Assembly (NCBI RefSeq): GCF_019050325.1
Contig: NZ_VOMB01000027.1
Coordinates: 186,001 to 250,000, forward strand
Source of the DNA: [Mycobacterium] fortunisiensis
GTDB lineage: Bacteria; Actinomycetota; Actinomycetes; Mycobacteriales; Mycobacteriaceae
DNA: 64,000 nt
Direction: 5' to 3'
Shown: in pieces, positions 24,603 to 33,788 of the stretch
Layout: every line of letters starts with the position of its first letter
Numbering within the stretch: the first letter of the stretch is position 1
Notes under the pieces: generated by a model
What the model saw: the letters and a program-made list of their open reading frames with translations, nothing else
The model's database searches: none
What the model was told of the DNA's origin: nothing
Translations under genes and position numbers: made by a program

Positions 24603-27600
24603 TTGCTCTCGCTTTCCGCTTCGACACGGTTGATCGCCTCGCTCATGTGAGCACCGACCTTGGCAATGTACGGCTCGTCGATGGCCTGGATGTGTTCGCC
24701 CCCGATGGGCACGACCTCGAGATCCTTGACGTACTCGCCCCAGCCGCCGTCGGGCTTGCGGGTGGCATATGCAGGCTCGAACACGATCGCGTCATCGTGG
24801 TACCGATCAGCCAGATACAGGGTGACGTGGCCGTCGTAGGGCTGGATCTCGATGGTGTCCAGCGCGCGGTTGTCCAGATAGGACGTGCGCTGATGTTCGA
24901 TGATGCCGCCGGGGATCTGCACACCGCTCTGCGCCACGATGTCCAGCACGAACTTCACCTGACCCTCGTCGTCGAGCTTCTCCAGCTCCTCGTACGGGAT
25001 CGCGGGTACCTCGACGTTGAAGGTGCGCTCGGCGAAGCGGGCGTAGCGATCCCAGCGGGCCCGCATTCCCTCCTTGCTCTGGTCGATCGGCTCACCCGGG
25101 AGCGCGAGATCGATCAGCCCGACAAAACGGACGTCAGCGCCGGCGCGCTTCAGCCCGATCGCACAGGCATAGGCCAGCGCCCCGCCCAGCGACCAGCCGG
25201 CCAGAACAAACGGGCCCTTGTGCATCTCCAGCAGCTTCGGCACGTATTCGGCCGCGCGCTCCTCGATCGAACCCTCGACCCGCTCGATGCCGTACACCGG
25301 GGTGTCGGCCGGCAGCCGCTTCAGCAACGGCTCGTAGACGACCGTCGATCCGCCGGCCGGATGGAACACGAACAACGGAACTTTCGAGGAGCCTTCTGGG
25401 GCGGGACGCAGGGTCCGGACGAATCCGTCCACCACGCCCTCTTCCAGCTGATCGCGCACGATCGTGGACAGCTCTTCGATGGTCTTGGCCGCACGGACCT
25501 GATCGACCGTCACGGTGCCCTCGGCGCGCTCGGAGAGCCGCTCGGACAGCTTGGTCGCCGTCTCGACGTCGACGAAGGGCAGCTCGTTGAAGATGCCGCC
25601 CGGCGACTTGCCGGTGACGATGGCCCAGGTGGCGAAGGTGACCCGCTCCGCGGCGTCACGCGGGGGCACGTCGGCGCCCAGCGCCTCGGTGACCGCCTCC
25701 TGGGTCAGCACCTTGGCAGCGGCCGCAGCCGCAGTGGCCTTGCTGGGCCCCGACGGATCCGATGGCGGCGGCGGAACGGCCGGACCACCCGGCTCGGTCG
25801 GTGGCGGCGGTATCTCCAGGCCCTCGGTCGCTGCGCTCGCCTCCGCGTCATCCCCCGTCGCTGCGCTCGCCTCCGCCAGCTTCGCCTCCAGCTCGGCGAC
25901 CGTAGACGCACCGCCCAACAACTCGGACTGCTCGGCGGCGATCTCCTCGGCCGACTTGCCCTTCTGCGATTCAGCGATCTGATCGACCTCGTCGCGATGC
26001 TCGATCGCGTACTTGATCAGTTCCTCGACGTTGTAGAGGTTCGCGTCGCGCACCGCGGTCAGCTGGATCGGCGGCAGGTCGAAGTCGTACTCGACGCGGT
26101 TCTTGATCCGCACCGCCATCAGGGAATCCAGGCCCAGCTCGATCAGCGGCACCTCCCACGGCAGGTCCTCGGGCTCGTAGCCCATGGCGCCGCCGACAAT
26201 CGTGCCGAGCCGGTCCGCGACGGTCTCACCGGAGTCCGGCGACCACTTGGCAAAGCCGGCACCGAGGTTGGCGCCCTGCGTGAGGTTGTCGGTCAGGATC
26301 TCCGGAGCCGCCCCGGCGGCGACATCAGGCTCAGCATCGACTTCGACCAGTTCCTGGCCGACCACCACCTGCTCTGCCACAACACCGGCGCCCACCGCGG
26401 TCGGCAGCGCGGTCGCCGCGCCACCGCGGGTCACGATCGCGTCGTAGACCAGGGTGAAGCTCTCATCGATCCGGGCATGCACCTGCACCGAGGCACCACC
26501 CGGGTGCCGGGTCAGCGTGGTGACCAGACGCGATCCCTCGGCCGGCACCGCGCGCTGCTCGGACGCGGTCAGTCTGGCATCCGGAAGCACCTGCGCGGCA
26601 GCGGCTTTCACCAGGGCAGCCAGATCCGCGGCGCCCTTCGAGACGAACTCCCAGACATGTTTGCCGTCCGGTGTGGCGACATGGTTGCCGGGCATCACCG
26701 CCGAGCTGTCGCCGGTGAAGTGCACATCCAGCCAGTGCTGCTTACGCTTGAACTTCGTCGGCGGGATGTTGGCGAAGTCCAGCGCGCCGGCCAGGCCGGT
26801 CGACTTGCGCGGGAACAGTGTCCGGATGTCCAGGTCGTGGCCGTGCACGAACAGGTGCGCCATAGCCGTGACCATGGACTCGACCTCGTCCTGCTTGCGG
26901 GCCAGGGTCGCGATCAGCTGCGCATCGTGAAGACCCGCCGAAGCTGTCGTCAGCCCAACCTGCATGAGCGCCACCGGGTTCGGTGCGAGTTCCAGGAAGG
27001 TGGTGTGGCCGTTGTCCACCGCGTTGCGGATGCCGTGGGTGAAGTAGACGCTGTGTCGCAGTCCCTTCTTCCAATACTCCACATCGTGGATCGGCTCGGC
27101 CCCGGCCCGGATGAACTTGCCCTCGTGCACCGTCGAGAAGTAGCCGGTGGCCAGCGGATGCGGTTCGATCCCCTGGATCTCGGCGGACAATTCGCCGAGC
27201 AGCGGGTCCATCTGCTGGGTGTGGCTGGCGCCCTTGGTCTGGAGCTTGCGGGCGAACTTGCCCTCGGCTTCGGCCCGGGCGATGATCGCGTCGATCTGCT
27301 CGGGCGGGCCGCCGATGACGGTCTGGGTCGGGGCGGCATAGACGCACACCTCGAGGCCCGGGTAGTCGGCGAACACGGTCTTGATCTCGTCAGCCGAGTA
27401 CTCGACCAGCGCCATCAGCCGGATGTACTCGCCGAACAGCATCGCCTCGCCCTCACCCATCAGGTGGGCACGCGAGCAGATGGTGCGGGTGGCATCGGCC
27501 AGGCTCAGGCCTCCGGAGAAGTAGGCGGCGGCCGCTTCGCCGAGCGATTGACCCACTACCGCACCAGGTTTCGCACCGTGGTGCTTGAGCAGCTCACCGA

Positions 27601-30022
27601 GGGCGATTTGGATGGCGAAGATCACCGTCTGGACCACTTCGATGGGGTATTCGCAGGTCTCGTTGGTGTAGTCGATCGAATCGTCGAGGATCAGCTCGAC
27701 GATCGAGTAGCCGCGCTCGTCCTGGATGTGGGCGTCGACCTTGTCGATCCACTCGGCGAACACCGGCTCGCGCAGATACAGGCTCTTGCCCATCTTGCGG
27801 TGCTGCGCACCGAAACCGGCGAGCACCCACACCGGACCGTTGGTCACCGGGCCGTCGGCGGTGATCACACTCGGATGCTGTTTGCCCTCGGCGATGGCCC
27901 GCAGGCCCTTGATCGCCTCGTCGTGGTCATGAGCCAGCACGACGGCGCGGGAGCGCCCGTGGTTGCGACGTGACAGCGAGCGTCCGATCGATTCGAGCGA
28001 GGACGCCCGGCCCTCTTCGCTGTCGATCCAGTCCGCCAGCTCGGCCGCCGCGGCTTTCTTACGCGACGTCAGGAACGCCGAGATGGCAAGCGGGACAATC
28101 TTCTTGGTCGGTTCGGCGGCTTCAGCGGCCGCCAGTTCCTCGCGGGCCGCCTCGATCAGGCGCTTGGCCTCATCGGTCAGGCCGGGCAGCTCATGGTTGG
28201 CCTCGTCGTACGCCGGGTACTCACCCGCCCCAGAATCAGACTCGTCCTCGTCGTGAATGAACTCGCCGTATTCGTCCATCCGCACACCGCCGACGTACAC
28301 CGCGTTGGCGTCGTCAGCCGGCTTCTCCTCGACCGCTTCGGGTTCCGGCTGTGGCTCGACGAGATCCGACGGCAGCACCTCACGCAGCACCAGGTGCGCG
28401 TTGGCGCCGCCGAAGCCGAATCCGGACACACCGGCGACAGCGTGGCCGCTGTAACGCGGCCATTCCGACACCGTGTCGTTGACCTTGAGGTGTTCCTTGT
28501 CGAAGTCGATGTACGGGTTCGGGCCGGCGTAGTTGATCGACGGCGGCAGCTTGTCGTTGGCCAGCGCCAGCGTCATCTTGGCCAGGCTGGCCGCACCGGC
28601 CGCCGATTCCAGGTGTCCCAGATTGGATTTCACGGCACCCAGCAGGGCCGGCTTGTCCGCGTCGCGGCCACGGCCGATTACCCGGCCCAGCGCATCGGCC
28701 TCGATCGGGTCACCCAGGATGGTGCCGGTGCCGTGCGCCTCGACGTAGTCGACGGTCCGCGGATTGATCCCGGCGTCCTTGTAAGCCTTGCGCAGCACCG
28801 CTTCCTGCGCATCGGGGTTGGGGGCGAGCAGGCCGTTGGACCGGCCGTCGTGGTTGACCGCGCTGCCGGCGATGACGGCCAGGATCTGGTCGCCGTCGCG
28901 GCGGGCGTCGGAGACCCGCTTGAGCACCAGCATCCCGGCGCCCTCGGAGCGGGCGTAGCCGTCGGCGTCCGACGAGAAGGACTTGATCCGGCCGTCCGGG
29001 GCCAGCACGCCGCCGACCTCGTCGAAACCGACCGTCACCAGCGGGGTGATCAGTGCGTTGACGCCGCCGACGATCGCCACGTCAGCCTCACCCGAGCGCA
29101 GTGCCTGCACACCCTGGTGAGCGGCCACCAGCGAGCTGGAGCACGCGGTGTCCACCGCCACCGAGGGGCCGCGGAAGTCGTAGAAGTACGACACCCGGTT
29201 GGCGATGATCGAGCTCGCGGTTCCGGTAATGGCGTAGGGGTGCGCAACCGACGGGTCGCTCATCGCCATGAAGCTGTAATCGTTGGTCGAATTACCCACG
29301 TACACACCGACACTGGCGCCACGCAAGCTCGACGCCGGGATGCGGGCGTGCTCCAGGGCCTCCCAGGTCAGCTCCAGCGCCATCCGCTGCTGCGGGTCGA
29401 TGTTGTCGGCTTCCATCTTCGACAGCGCGAAGAACTCGGAGTCGAAACCCTTGATGTCGGACAGGTAGCCGCCGCGAGTGCGGGCCTTGGCCACCCGCTC
29501 GGCGATCCGCGGCTCGTCGAGGAACTCCTCCCACCGGCCCTCGGGCAGATCGGTGATGCAGTCCTTCCCGGCCAGCAGCGCCTCCCACATCTCCTCGGGT
29601 GTGTTCAGGTCACCCGGGAAACGGGTCGCGACGCCGACAATGGCGATGTTGTAGCTGTCTTCCTCCGCCACATCCCGCGACCAATCCTCGTCGTCGGTGT
29701 TCTCCGGCTCGGGCTCACCCTCGATGATCACGGTGGCCAGCGACTCGATGGTCGGGTGACGGAACAGCACCGTGGCGGTCAGCGTGACACCGGTGAGGTC
29801 CTCGATGTCGCTGGCCATCGCCACCGCGTCGCGCGAGGACAGGCCCAGTTCGATCAACGGGGTGGTCTCGTCGATCGCGTCGGCCGACTGTCCCGTGGCG
29901 TTGGCCACGGCCTTGCGCAGCCACTCGCGCATCTCCGCAACGGTCAGATCCGGTCGCGACGCCGGTGCCGCGGCGGGCTCGGTGCCGTCTGGAAGATTCG
30001 AATTGCTTTGTGTTTCATCCAT
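24599..30022 (-). CDS. pks13: polyketide synthase Pks13, mycolic acid condensing enzyme
   Basis: 1807 residues. Order: N-terminal acyl carrier domain (ELGLSSRD, pantetheine Ser about 63), ketosynthase about 115-540 (Cys294 in VDTACSSS), acyltransferase about 730-1050 (Ser826 in GQSLGEA), C-terminal carrier (Ser1300 in ELGLDSL), thioesterase (Ser1611 in AGWSLGG). It joins the FadD32-activated meromycolate and the carboxylated alpha chain to give the beta-keto mycolate and passes it to trehalose. About 70 residues longer than the M. tuberculosis protein; extra length includes acidic/Ala linkers, one with a 10-residue tandem duplication (25827-25876). RBS-like AAAGGTGA upstream of the ATG. Confidence 0.97.
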   Translation of the reverse strand: MDETQSNSNLPDGTEPAAAPASRPDLTVAEMREWLRKAVANATGQSADAIDETTPLIELGLSSRDAVAMASDIEDLTGVTLTATVLFRHPTIESLATVIIEGEPEPENTDDEDWSRDVAEEDSYNIAIVGVATRFPGDLNTPEEMWEALLAGKDCITDLPEGRWEEFLDEPRIAERVAKARTRGGYLSDIKGFDSEFFALSKMEADNIDPQQRMALELTWEALEHARIPASSLRGASVGVYVGNSTNDYSFMAMSDPSVAHPYAITGTASSIIANRVSYFYDFRGPSVAVDTACSSSLVAAHQGVQALRSGEADVAIVGGVNALITPLVTVGFDEVGGVLAPDGRIKSFSSDADGYARSEGAGMLVLKRVSDARRDGDQILAVIAGSAVNHDGRSNGLLAPNPDAQEAVLRKAYKDAGINPRTVDYVEAHGTGTILGDPIEADALGRVIGRGRDADKPALLGAVKSNLGHLESAAGAASLAKMTLALANDKLPPSINYAGPNPYIDFDKEHLKVNDTVSEWPRYSGHAVAGVSGFGFGGANAHLVLREVLPSDLVEPQPEPEAVEEKPADDANAVYVGGVRMDEYGEFIHDEDESDSGAGEYPAYDEANHELPGLTDEAKRLIEAAREELAAAEAAEPTKKIVPLAISAFLTSRKKAAAAELADWIDSEEGRASSLESIGRSLSRRNHGRSRAVVLAHDHDEAIKGLRAIAEGKQHPSVITADGPVTNGPVWVLAGFGAQHRKMGKSLYLREPVFAEWIDKVDAHIQDERGYSIVELILDDSIDYTNETCEYPIEVVQTVIFAIQIALGELLKHHGAKPGAVVGQSLGEAAAAYFSGGLSLADATRTICSRAHLMGEGEAMLFGEYIRLMALVEYSADEIKTVFADYPGLEVCVYAAPTQTVIGGPPEQIDAIIARAEAEGKFARKLQTKGASHTQQMDPLLGELSAEIQGIEPHPLATGYFSTVHEGKFIRAGAEPIHDVEYWKKGLRHSVYFTHGIRNAVDNGHTTFLELAPNPVALMQVGLTTASAGLHDAQLIATLARKQDEVESMVTAMAHLFVHGHDLDIRTLFPRKSTGLAGALDFANIPPTKFKRKQHWLDVHFTGDSSAVMPGNHVATPDGKHVWEFVSKGAADLAALVKAAAAQVLPDARLTASEQRAVPAEGSRLVTTLTRHPGGASVQVHARIDESFTLVYDAIVTRGGAATALPTAVGAGVVAEQVVVGQELVEVDAEPDVAAGAAPEILTDNLTQGANLGAGFAKWSPDSGETVADRLGTIVGGAMGYEPEDLPWEVPLIELGLDSLMAVRIKNRVEYDFDLPPIQLTAVRDANLYNVEELIKYAIEHRDEVDQIAESQKGKSAEEIAAEQSELLGGASTVAELEAKLAEASAATGDDAEASAATEGLEIPPPPTEPGGPAVPPPPSDPSGPSKATAAAAAAKVLTQEAVTEALGADVPPRDAAERVTFATWAIVTGKSPGGIFNELPFVDVETATKLSERLSERAEGTVTVDQVRAAKTIEELSTIVRDQLEEGVVDGFVRTLRPAPEGSSKVPLFVFHPAGGSTVVYEPLLKRLPADTPVYGIERVEGSIEERAAEYVPKLLEMHKGPFVLAGWSLGGALAYACAIGLKRAGADVRFVGLIDLALPGEPIDQSKEGMRARWDRYARFAERTFNVEVPAIPYEELEKLDDEGQVKFVLDIVAQSGVQIPGGIIEHQRTSYLDNRALDTIEIQPYDGHVTLYLADRYHDDAIVFEPAYATRKPDGGWGEYVKDLEVVPIGGEHIQAIDEPYIAKVGAHMSEAINRVEAESESK
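25827..25876 (-). repeat. 30-bp-period direct repeat in the Pks13 linker
   Basis: A 20-bp sequence occurs at 25827-25846 and again at 25857-25876, coding for two copies of AEASAAT in the flexible linker between the C-terminal carrier and the thioesterase. It is a recent in-frame tandem duplication in a disordered segment; no effect on catalysis is expected. Confidence 0.75.
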
Positions 30023-30078
30023 ATTCAGGTCACCTTTGTCTCAACCGGCCGGCAGTCGGCGGTGTGGGTCAGCTCAGC

Positions 30079-31968
30079 TCAGTCGGTCTCGTCGGGGAAA
30101 GCGTTGGGGATCTTCCCCGCCCGCAGCGTCCCGTCCAGATACGCCGAGCGGCAGGCCCGGCGGCCGATCTTGCCGCTGGAGGTACGCGGGATCGCGCCGG
30201 CTGCAGTCAGCAGCACGTCGCGCACGGTCACGCCGTGCCGTACCGCGATCGCGGCCCGGATATCGTCCGTGATCGGGCCAACTTCGAGCTTGTGGGAGCC
30301 GGGTGCGCGTTCCGCGACGATGACCAGCTGCTCGGAGCTGTCGTCATCATCGCGGTGCAGGCCGGCGTGGGCGTTCTCGAAAACCTCGTCGGGCAGCTGG
30401 TTGGCCGGCACCGAGAAGGCCGCGACGTAACCGGTGCGCAAGGCCTTGCTGGCTTCCTGCGCCGAGTACTCCAGGTCCTGCGGGTAGTGGTTGCGGCCGT
30501 CGATGATCACCAGGTCCTTGACGCGGCCGGTGATGTAGAGGTCGCCGTCGTAGAAGGCGCCGTAGTCGCCGGTACGCACCCAGGTGGCGTCGTCGTCGGC
30601 GCCTTCGGCGTGTGACGGGCTGGTGCGTGACTTGAGGACGTTCTGGAAAGTCGCGACGGACTCCTCGGGCTTGCCCCAATAACCGGTGCCCATGTTCTGG
30701 CCGCTCATCCAGATCTCGCCGACCTGGCCGTCGGGCAGCTCGGTCGCACTCTCGGCGTCGACGATGACGGCCCACTCCGAGACGCCGACCTTGCCCGCCG
30801 AGGCCTGGGCGACCGCCTTGGGCGAGTCACCGTCCACCTCGACGATCCGTCCGGTGTTCAGCTCATCGCGGTCGACGTAGATGATCTTGGGCTCTTCGGC
30901 GGCCGGCGTGGTCGACACCATCAACGTGGCCTCGGCCAGGCCGTAGGACGGCTTGATCGCCTTGGGCGGAAAGCCGAACGGGTTGAATGCCTCGTTGAAC
31001 CGGCGCACGGTGGCCGCTGAGATCGGCTCGCTGCCATTGAGCACGGCTTTGACGTTGGACAGGTCGAGCGGCGCGCCATCCTTGGGCACCCCGCGGGCGG
31101 CGGCGTGGTCGAACGCGAAATTGGGGGCCACCGAGATGGTGCCGCCGGTGTCGCCTTCCTTGCGGGCCAGTTCGCGGATCCAGCGCTCCGGCCGGCGCAC
31201 GAACGCGGCCGGGGTCATGAAGGTGAAGTAGTGGCCGATCATCGGCGCCAGCAGTGCGGTGACCAGACCCATGTCGTGGAAGAACGGCAGCCAGGACAGA
31301 CCGCGGTCGCCCTCCTCGCCTTCGAGCGCCTCGACGATCTGCACGATGTTGGTGGCCATGTTCAGGTGGGTGATCTGCACACCGGTCGGAATCCGGGTCG
31401 AGCCCGAGGTGTACTGCAGGTACGCGATGGTGGTCTCGTCAGGGCCTTCCGGATGCGCCCAGGTGGCGGCCACGTCGTCGGGCACCGCATCCACCGCGAT
31501 GACGCGGGGACGCTGGTTGGCCGGACGGCTGCGGAAGAACTTACGGACGCCTTCGGCGGCGTCAGTGGTGGTCAGCACCGCCGACGGATGGCAGTTGTCC
31601 AGCACCGCGTGCAGGCGGCCGACGTGCCCGGGCTCGGACGGGTCGAACAGCGGCACCGCGATACGACCCGCGTAGAGCGTGCCGAAGAAGGCGACGAGGT
31701 AGTCGAGGTTCTGCGGGCAGAGGATGGCGACACGGTCACCTTCCTGGGTGACCTGCTGAAGCCGGGCAGCGACCGCCTTGTTGCGGGCACTGAACTGGGA
31801 CCAGGTCAGGTCGCGGGCCACACCGTCGCGTTCGGTGGAGAAGTCCAGGAAGCGGTATGCCAGCTTGTCACCCCGAACTCTGGCCCAACGCTCGACGTGC
31901 TCGACGATGCTGGCGCCGTCAGGGAACTTGATCTGACCGTCCTTGATGAACGGATTGATGAACGGCAT
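30079..31968 (-). CDS. fadD32: long-chain fatty acyl-AMP ligase FadD32
   Basis: 629 residues, FAAL branch of the ANL superfamily. ATP motif YTSGSTR at about 186-192, second motif SYGLAEATLM, and TGDYGAFYDGDLYI in the hinge region. It activates meromycolic acid as acyl-AMP and loads it onto the N-terminal carrier domain of Pks13. AGGAGAG lies upstream of the ATG at 31968. It is 56 bp upstream of pks13 on the same strand, so it heads the condensation operon. Confidence 0.97.
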   Translation of the reverse strand: MPFINPFIKDGQIKFPDGASIVEHVERWARVRGDKLAYRFLDFSTERDGVARDLTWSQFSARNKAVAARLQQVTQEGDRVAILCPQNLDYLVAFFGTLYAGRIAVPLFDPSEPGHVGRLHAVLDNCHPSAVLTTTDAAEGVRKFFRSRPANQRPRVIAVDAVPDDVAATWAHPEGPDETTIAYLQYTSGSTRIPTGVQITHLNMATNIVQIVEALEGEEGDRGLSWLPFFHDMGLVTALLAPMIGHYFTFMTPAAFVRRPERWIRELARKEGDTGGTISVAPNFAFDHAAARGVPKDGAPLDLSNVKAVLNGSEPISAATVRRFNEAFNPFGFPPKAIKPSYGLAEATLMVSTTPAAEEPKIIYVDRDELNTGRIVEVDGDSPKAVAQASAGKVGVSEWAVIVDAESATELPDGQVGEIWMSGQNMGTGYWGKPEESVATFQNVLKSRTSPSHAEGADDDATWVRTGDYGAFYDGDLYITGRVKDLVIIDGRNHYPQDLEYSAQEASKALRTGYVAAFSVPANQLPDEVFENAHAGLHRDDDDSSEQLVIVAERAPGSHKLEVGPITDDIRAAIAVRHGVTVRDVLLTAAGAIPRTSSGKIGRRACRSAYLDGTLRAGKIPNAFPDETD

Positions 31969-32164
31969 TTAAAACTCTCCTGTCAGAGCCGTACTCGTCG
32001 CGTTGTCGCACGTCACAGGCGGTGCCTCGTAGCCACTCGGTGGCCGTACGTACCCAAACCCGGACGATCGTACCGGGCCCGCTGGTCCATACCCACAGAT
32101 CAGCCGTCTGCACTATCCAACCCGCTACGCACGCGCGAAGCTCTTATTTTTCTCTTAATGTTAA

Positions 32165-32181
32165 GGGACCGTGACGGTCCC
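32165..32181. promoter_or_regulatory. 17-bp palindrome upstream of fadD32
   Basis: GGGACCGTGACGGTCCC is a perfect palindrome around one central base, flanked by an A/T-rich stretch (32143-32164, TTATTTTTCTCTTAATGTTA). It lies between the end of the cutinase-like gene and fadD32, about 197 bp before the fadD32 start. It could be a terminator for the upstream gene (7-bp stem) or an operator for the mycolate operon. Confidence 0.45.
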
Positions 32182-32224
32182 GACCAAATCCGGCGCGCGC
32201 AGCCGGGTTCCGGATACGTTCAGG

Positions 32225-33238
32225 TCATCCGTGCTTGGGATGCGGCGCGTTCTCCACCAGGTCCTTGGCCCAGGCCAGAGTCCATTGCGTCGCGGTCATC
32301 CCGTTCTCCACCCAGAACTGCGGGGTGTTGTACAGCGCGTGCACGGGCCCGGCCGCGCTGCCGGTCAGCGTCTCCAGGGTCTTGGGCAGGTTGAAGATCG
32401 AGAACGCCTCCTCCGGAGCCGAACAGATCAGGTCACCCTTGCCGCAGATCTGATTGGTGCGGCCGTCGAGCGCACCGAACCCGCCTTTGCGCGGCCCCGT
32501 CATGGTCAGCCCCATCTCGGAGAGCACCGGCAGTTCGTGCAAAGTGATCTCGGCTCCCTGACCCGGCGGGTTCGGGCCGATGTCCTGCCCCACACCGATT
32601 TCGCGTCGCCCGTCGGCGATCAACGTCACACCCAGCACCAGGTCCTCGTCCACCGGGCCCCGGCCGTTACCGATGTCACTGGCCAGATCGCCGGCGATCA
32701 CCGCGCCCTGCGAGAACCCGGCGATCACATAGCTGGTCAGCGGGCACCGGTCATTCATCTCCGTCATCGCCTTGACCGCGGTGCGGGTGCCCTCGGAACG
32801 GCTGTCGTTGTAGGACATCTGACCGTCGGCGGAGAACGGGTTATGGAACTGCGCGGTGTAGGGCACGGTGTAGACCTCGAGGCGGTCCTTGCCGAACTGC
32901 TCTCCCATCGGCCGGCTGATGTTGGTCATCAGCGACAGCGGGAACTGGGTGGGGTTGAACGGGTCGTCCTGCGGCGATGACTCCCAGGTACCCGGAATCG
33001 AGACCATCATCACGTCGGGGCAGTCCGCGGACTGGAACTCCGGGCGCGGCTTCCGCGGCGTCGAGGGGCCCGGCACACCGGCCGGCGGTTCCGCCGACGG
33101 CGGGGCCGACGGGGTGTCGGGCCGACGCACGATGATCACCACGATCGCCACCACAAGCACCACCACGAGGGCCATCGCCGCAGCGGCGATCAGGGCCAGA
33201 ATGCGGTGACGCTTCCTGCGGCCGGCGTTTTTTGCCAT
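32225..33238 (-). CDS. membrane-anchored cutinase-like hydrolase (Rv3802c orthologue)
   Basis: 337 residues: basic tail, one membrane anchor at about 13-36, a Pro-rich spacer, then a cutinase alpha/beta-hydrolase domain with the nucleophile motif AGFSQGAV. The M. tuberculosis orthologue has phospholipase A and thioesterase activity, is essential, and is always next to the mycolate condensation genes, which suggests a role in mycolate or envelope lipid handling outside the membrane. An ATG start at 33238 and 40 bp from the lipoprotein gene upstream. Confidence 0.9.
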   Translation of the reverse strand: MAKNAGRRKRHRILALIAAAAMALVVVLVVAIVVIIVRRPDTPSAPPSAEPPAGVPGPSTPRKPRPEFQSADCPDVMMVSIPGTWESSPQDDPFNPTQFPLSLMTNISRPMGEQFGKDRLEVYTVPYTAQFHNPFSADGQMSYNDSRSEGTRTAVKAMTEMNDRCPLTSYVIAGFSQGAVIAGDLASDIGNGRGPVDEDLVLGVTLIADGRREIGVGQDIGPNPPGQGAEITLHELPVLSEMGLTMTGPRKGGFGALDGRTNQICGKGDLICSAPEEAFSIFNLPKTLETLTGSAAGPVHALYNTPQFWVENGMTATQWTLAWAKDLVENAPHPKHG

Positions 33239-33278
33239 GGGTTACTCGGGCTCCTCGCGTGAAGGCTGACGATCTGCG

Positions 33279-33722
33279 CTAGCAGAGGTGTTCGGTGGCG
33301 ATGCGGATGTAGTCGGTGGCGGCGGCATCGATCTCGGCGGGTGTCGGCAGATCCGCACCGGAATGGGCATCGGCCACGTCGCTGCGCACCAGCGGCAGCA
33401 CCAGATCCCGTACCGCCTGGTCGTCCTGCCGGGCGGCGTGGGCCTGGCACACATACGACCCGATCGACAGTGCCAGCAGCTCACTGGACGGGGTGATCCC
33501 GACCGCCCTGAGCTCGTCGAGGTAGGTGTGCTGCTGGGCGGTGATGGCCAGGGCGCCGGTGCTGCCCTGCTGTGCCGACACCGCCTGCGGTTGCGCACGG
33601 TTGATCTGCGAGCCGGGCAGTGCCAGCGGCGCCATGATGTCGCCGCCCGCATCGCACGCCGTCAGCAACGAGGCAGCGGATACCGCTGCCACCAGGGCCG
33701 CCGACCGTACCGAGTGCTGCAC
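33279..33722 (-). CDS. DUF732 domain lipoprotein
   Basis: 147 residues. N-terminal signal with a lipobox ending LLTAC (Cys22 or so) predicts a lipoprotein on the outer face of the membrane. The C-terminal part (LDELRAVGI to the end) carries the DUF732 pattern with paired cysteines (VCQAH and the terminal HLC), small helical secreted domains common in mycobacteria, function unknown. GTG start at 33722. Between the MPT51 and cutinase-like genes. Confidence 0.75.
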   Translation of the reverse strand: MQHSVRSAALVAAVSAASLLTACDAGGDIMAPLALPGSQINRAQPQAVSAQQGSTGALAITAQQHTYLDELRAVGITPSSELLALSIGSYVCQAHAARQDDQAVRDLVLPLVRSDVADAHSGADLPTPAEIDAAATDYIRIATEHLC

Positions 33723-33788
33723 GCCTCCACCGTACCGGCTGGTGAAAGGTGCTCCGGCAGAGTAGATCAGCAGTGTCCGACCCGCTGC

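Noticed and set aside
24647..27973. 1108-codon plus-strand frame within pks13
   Set aside because: Antisense of Pks13 coding sequence; translation shows no family motif.
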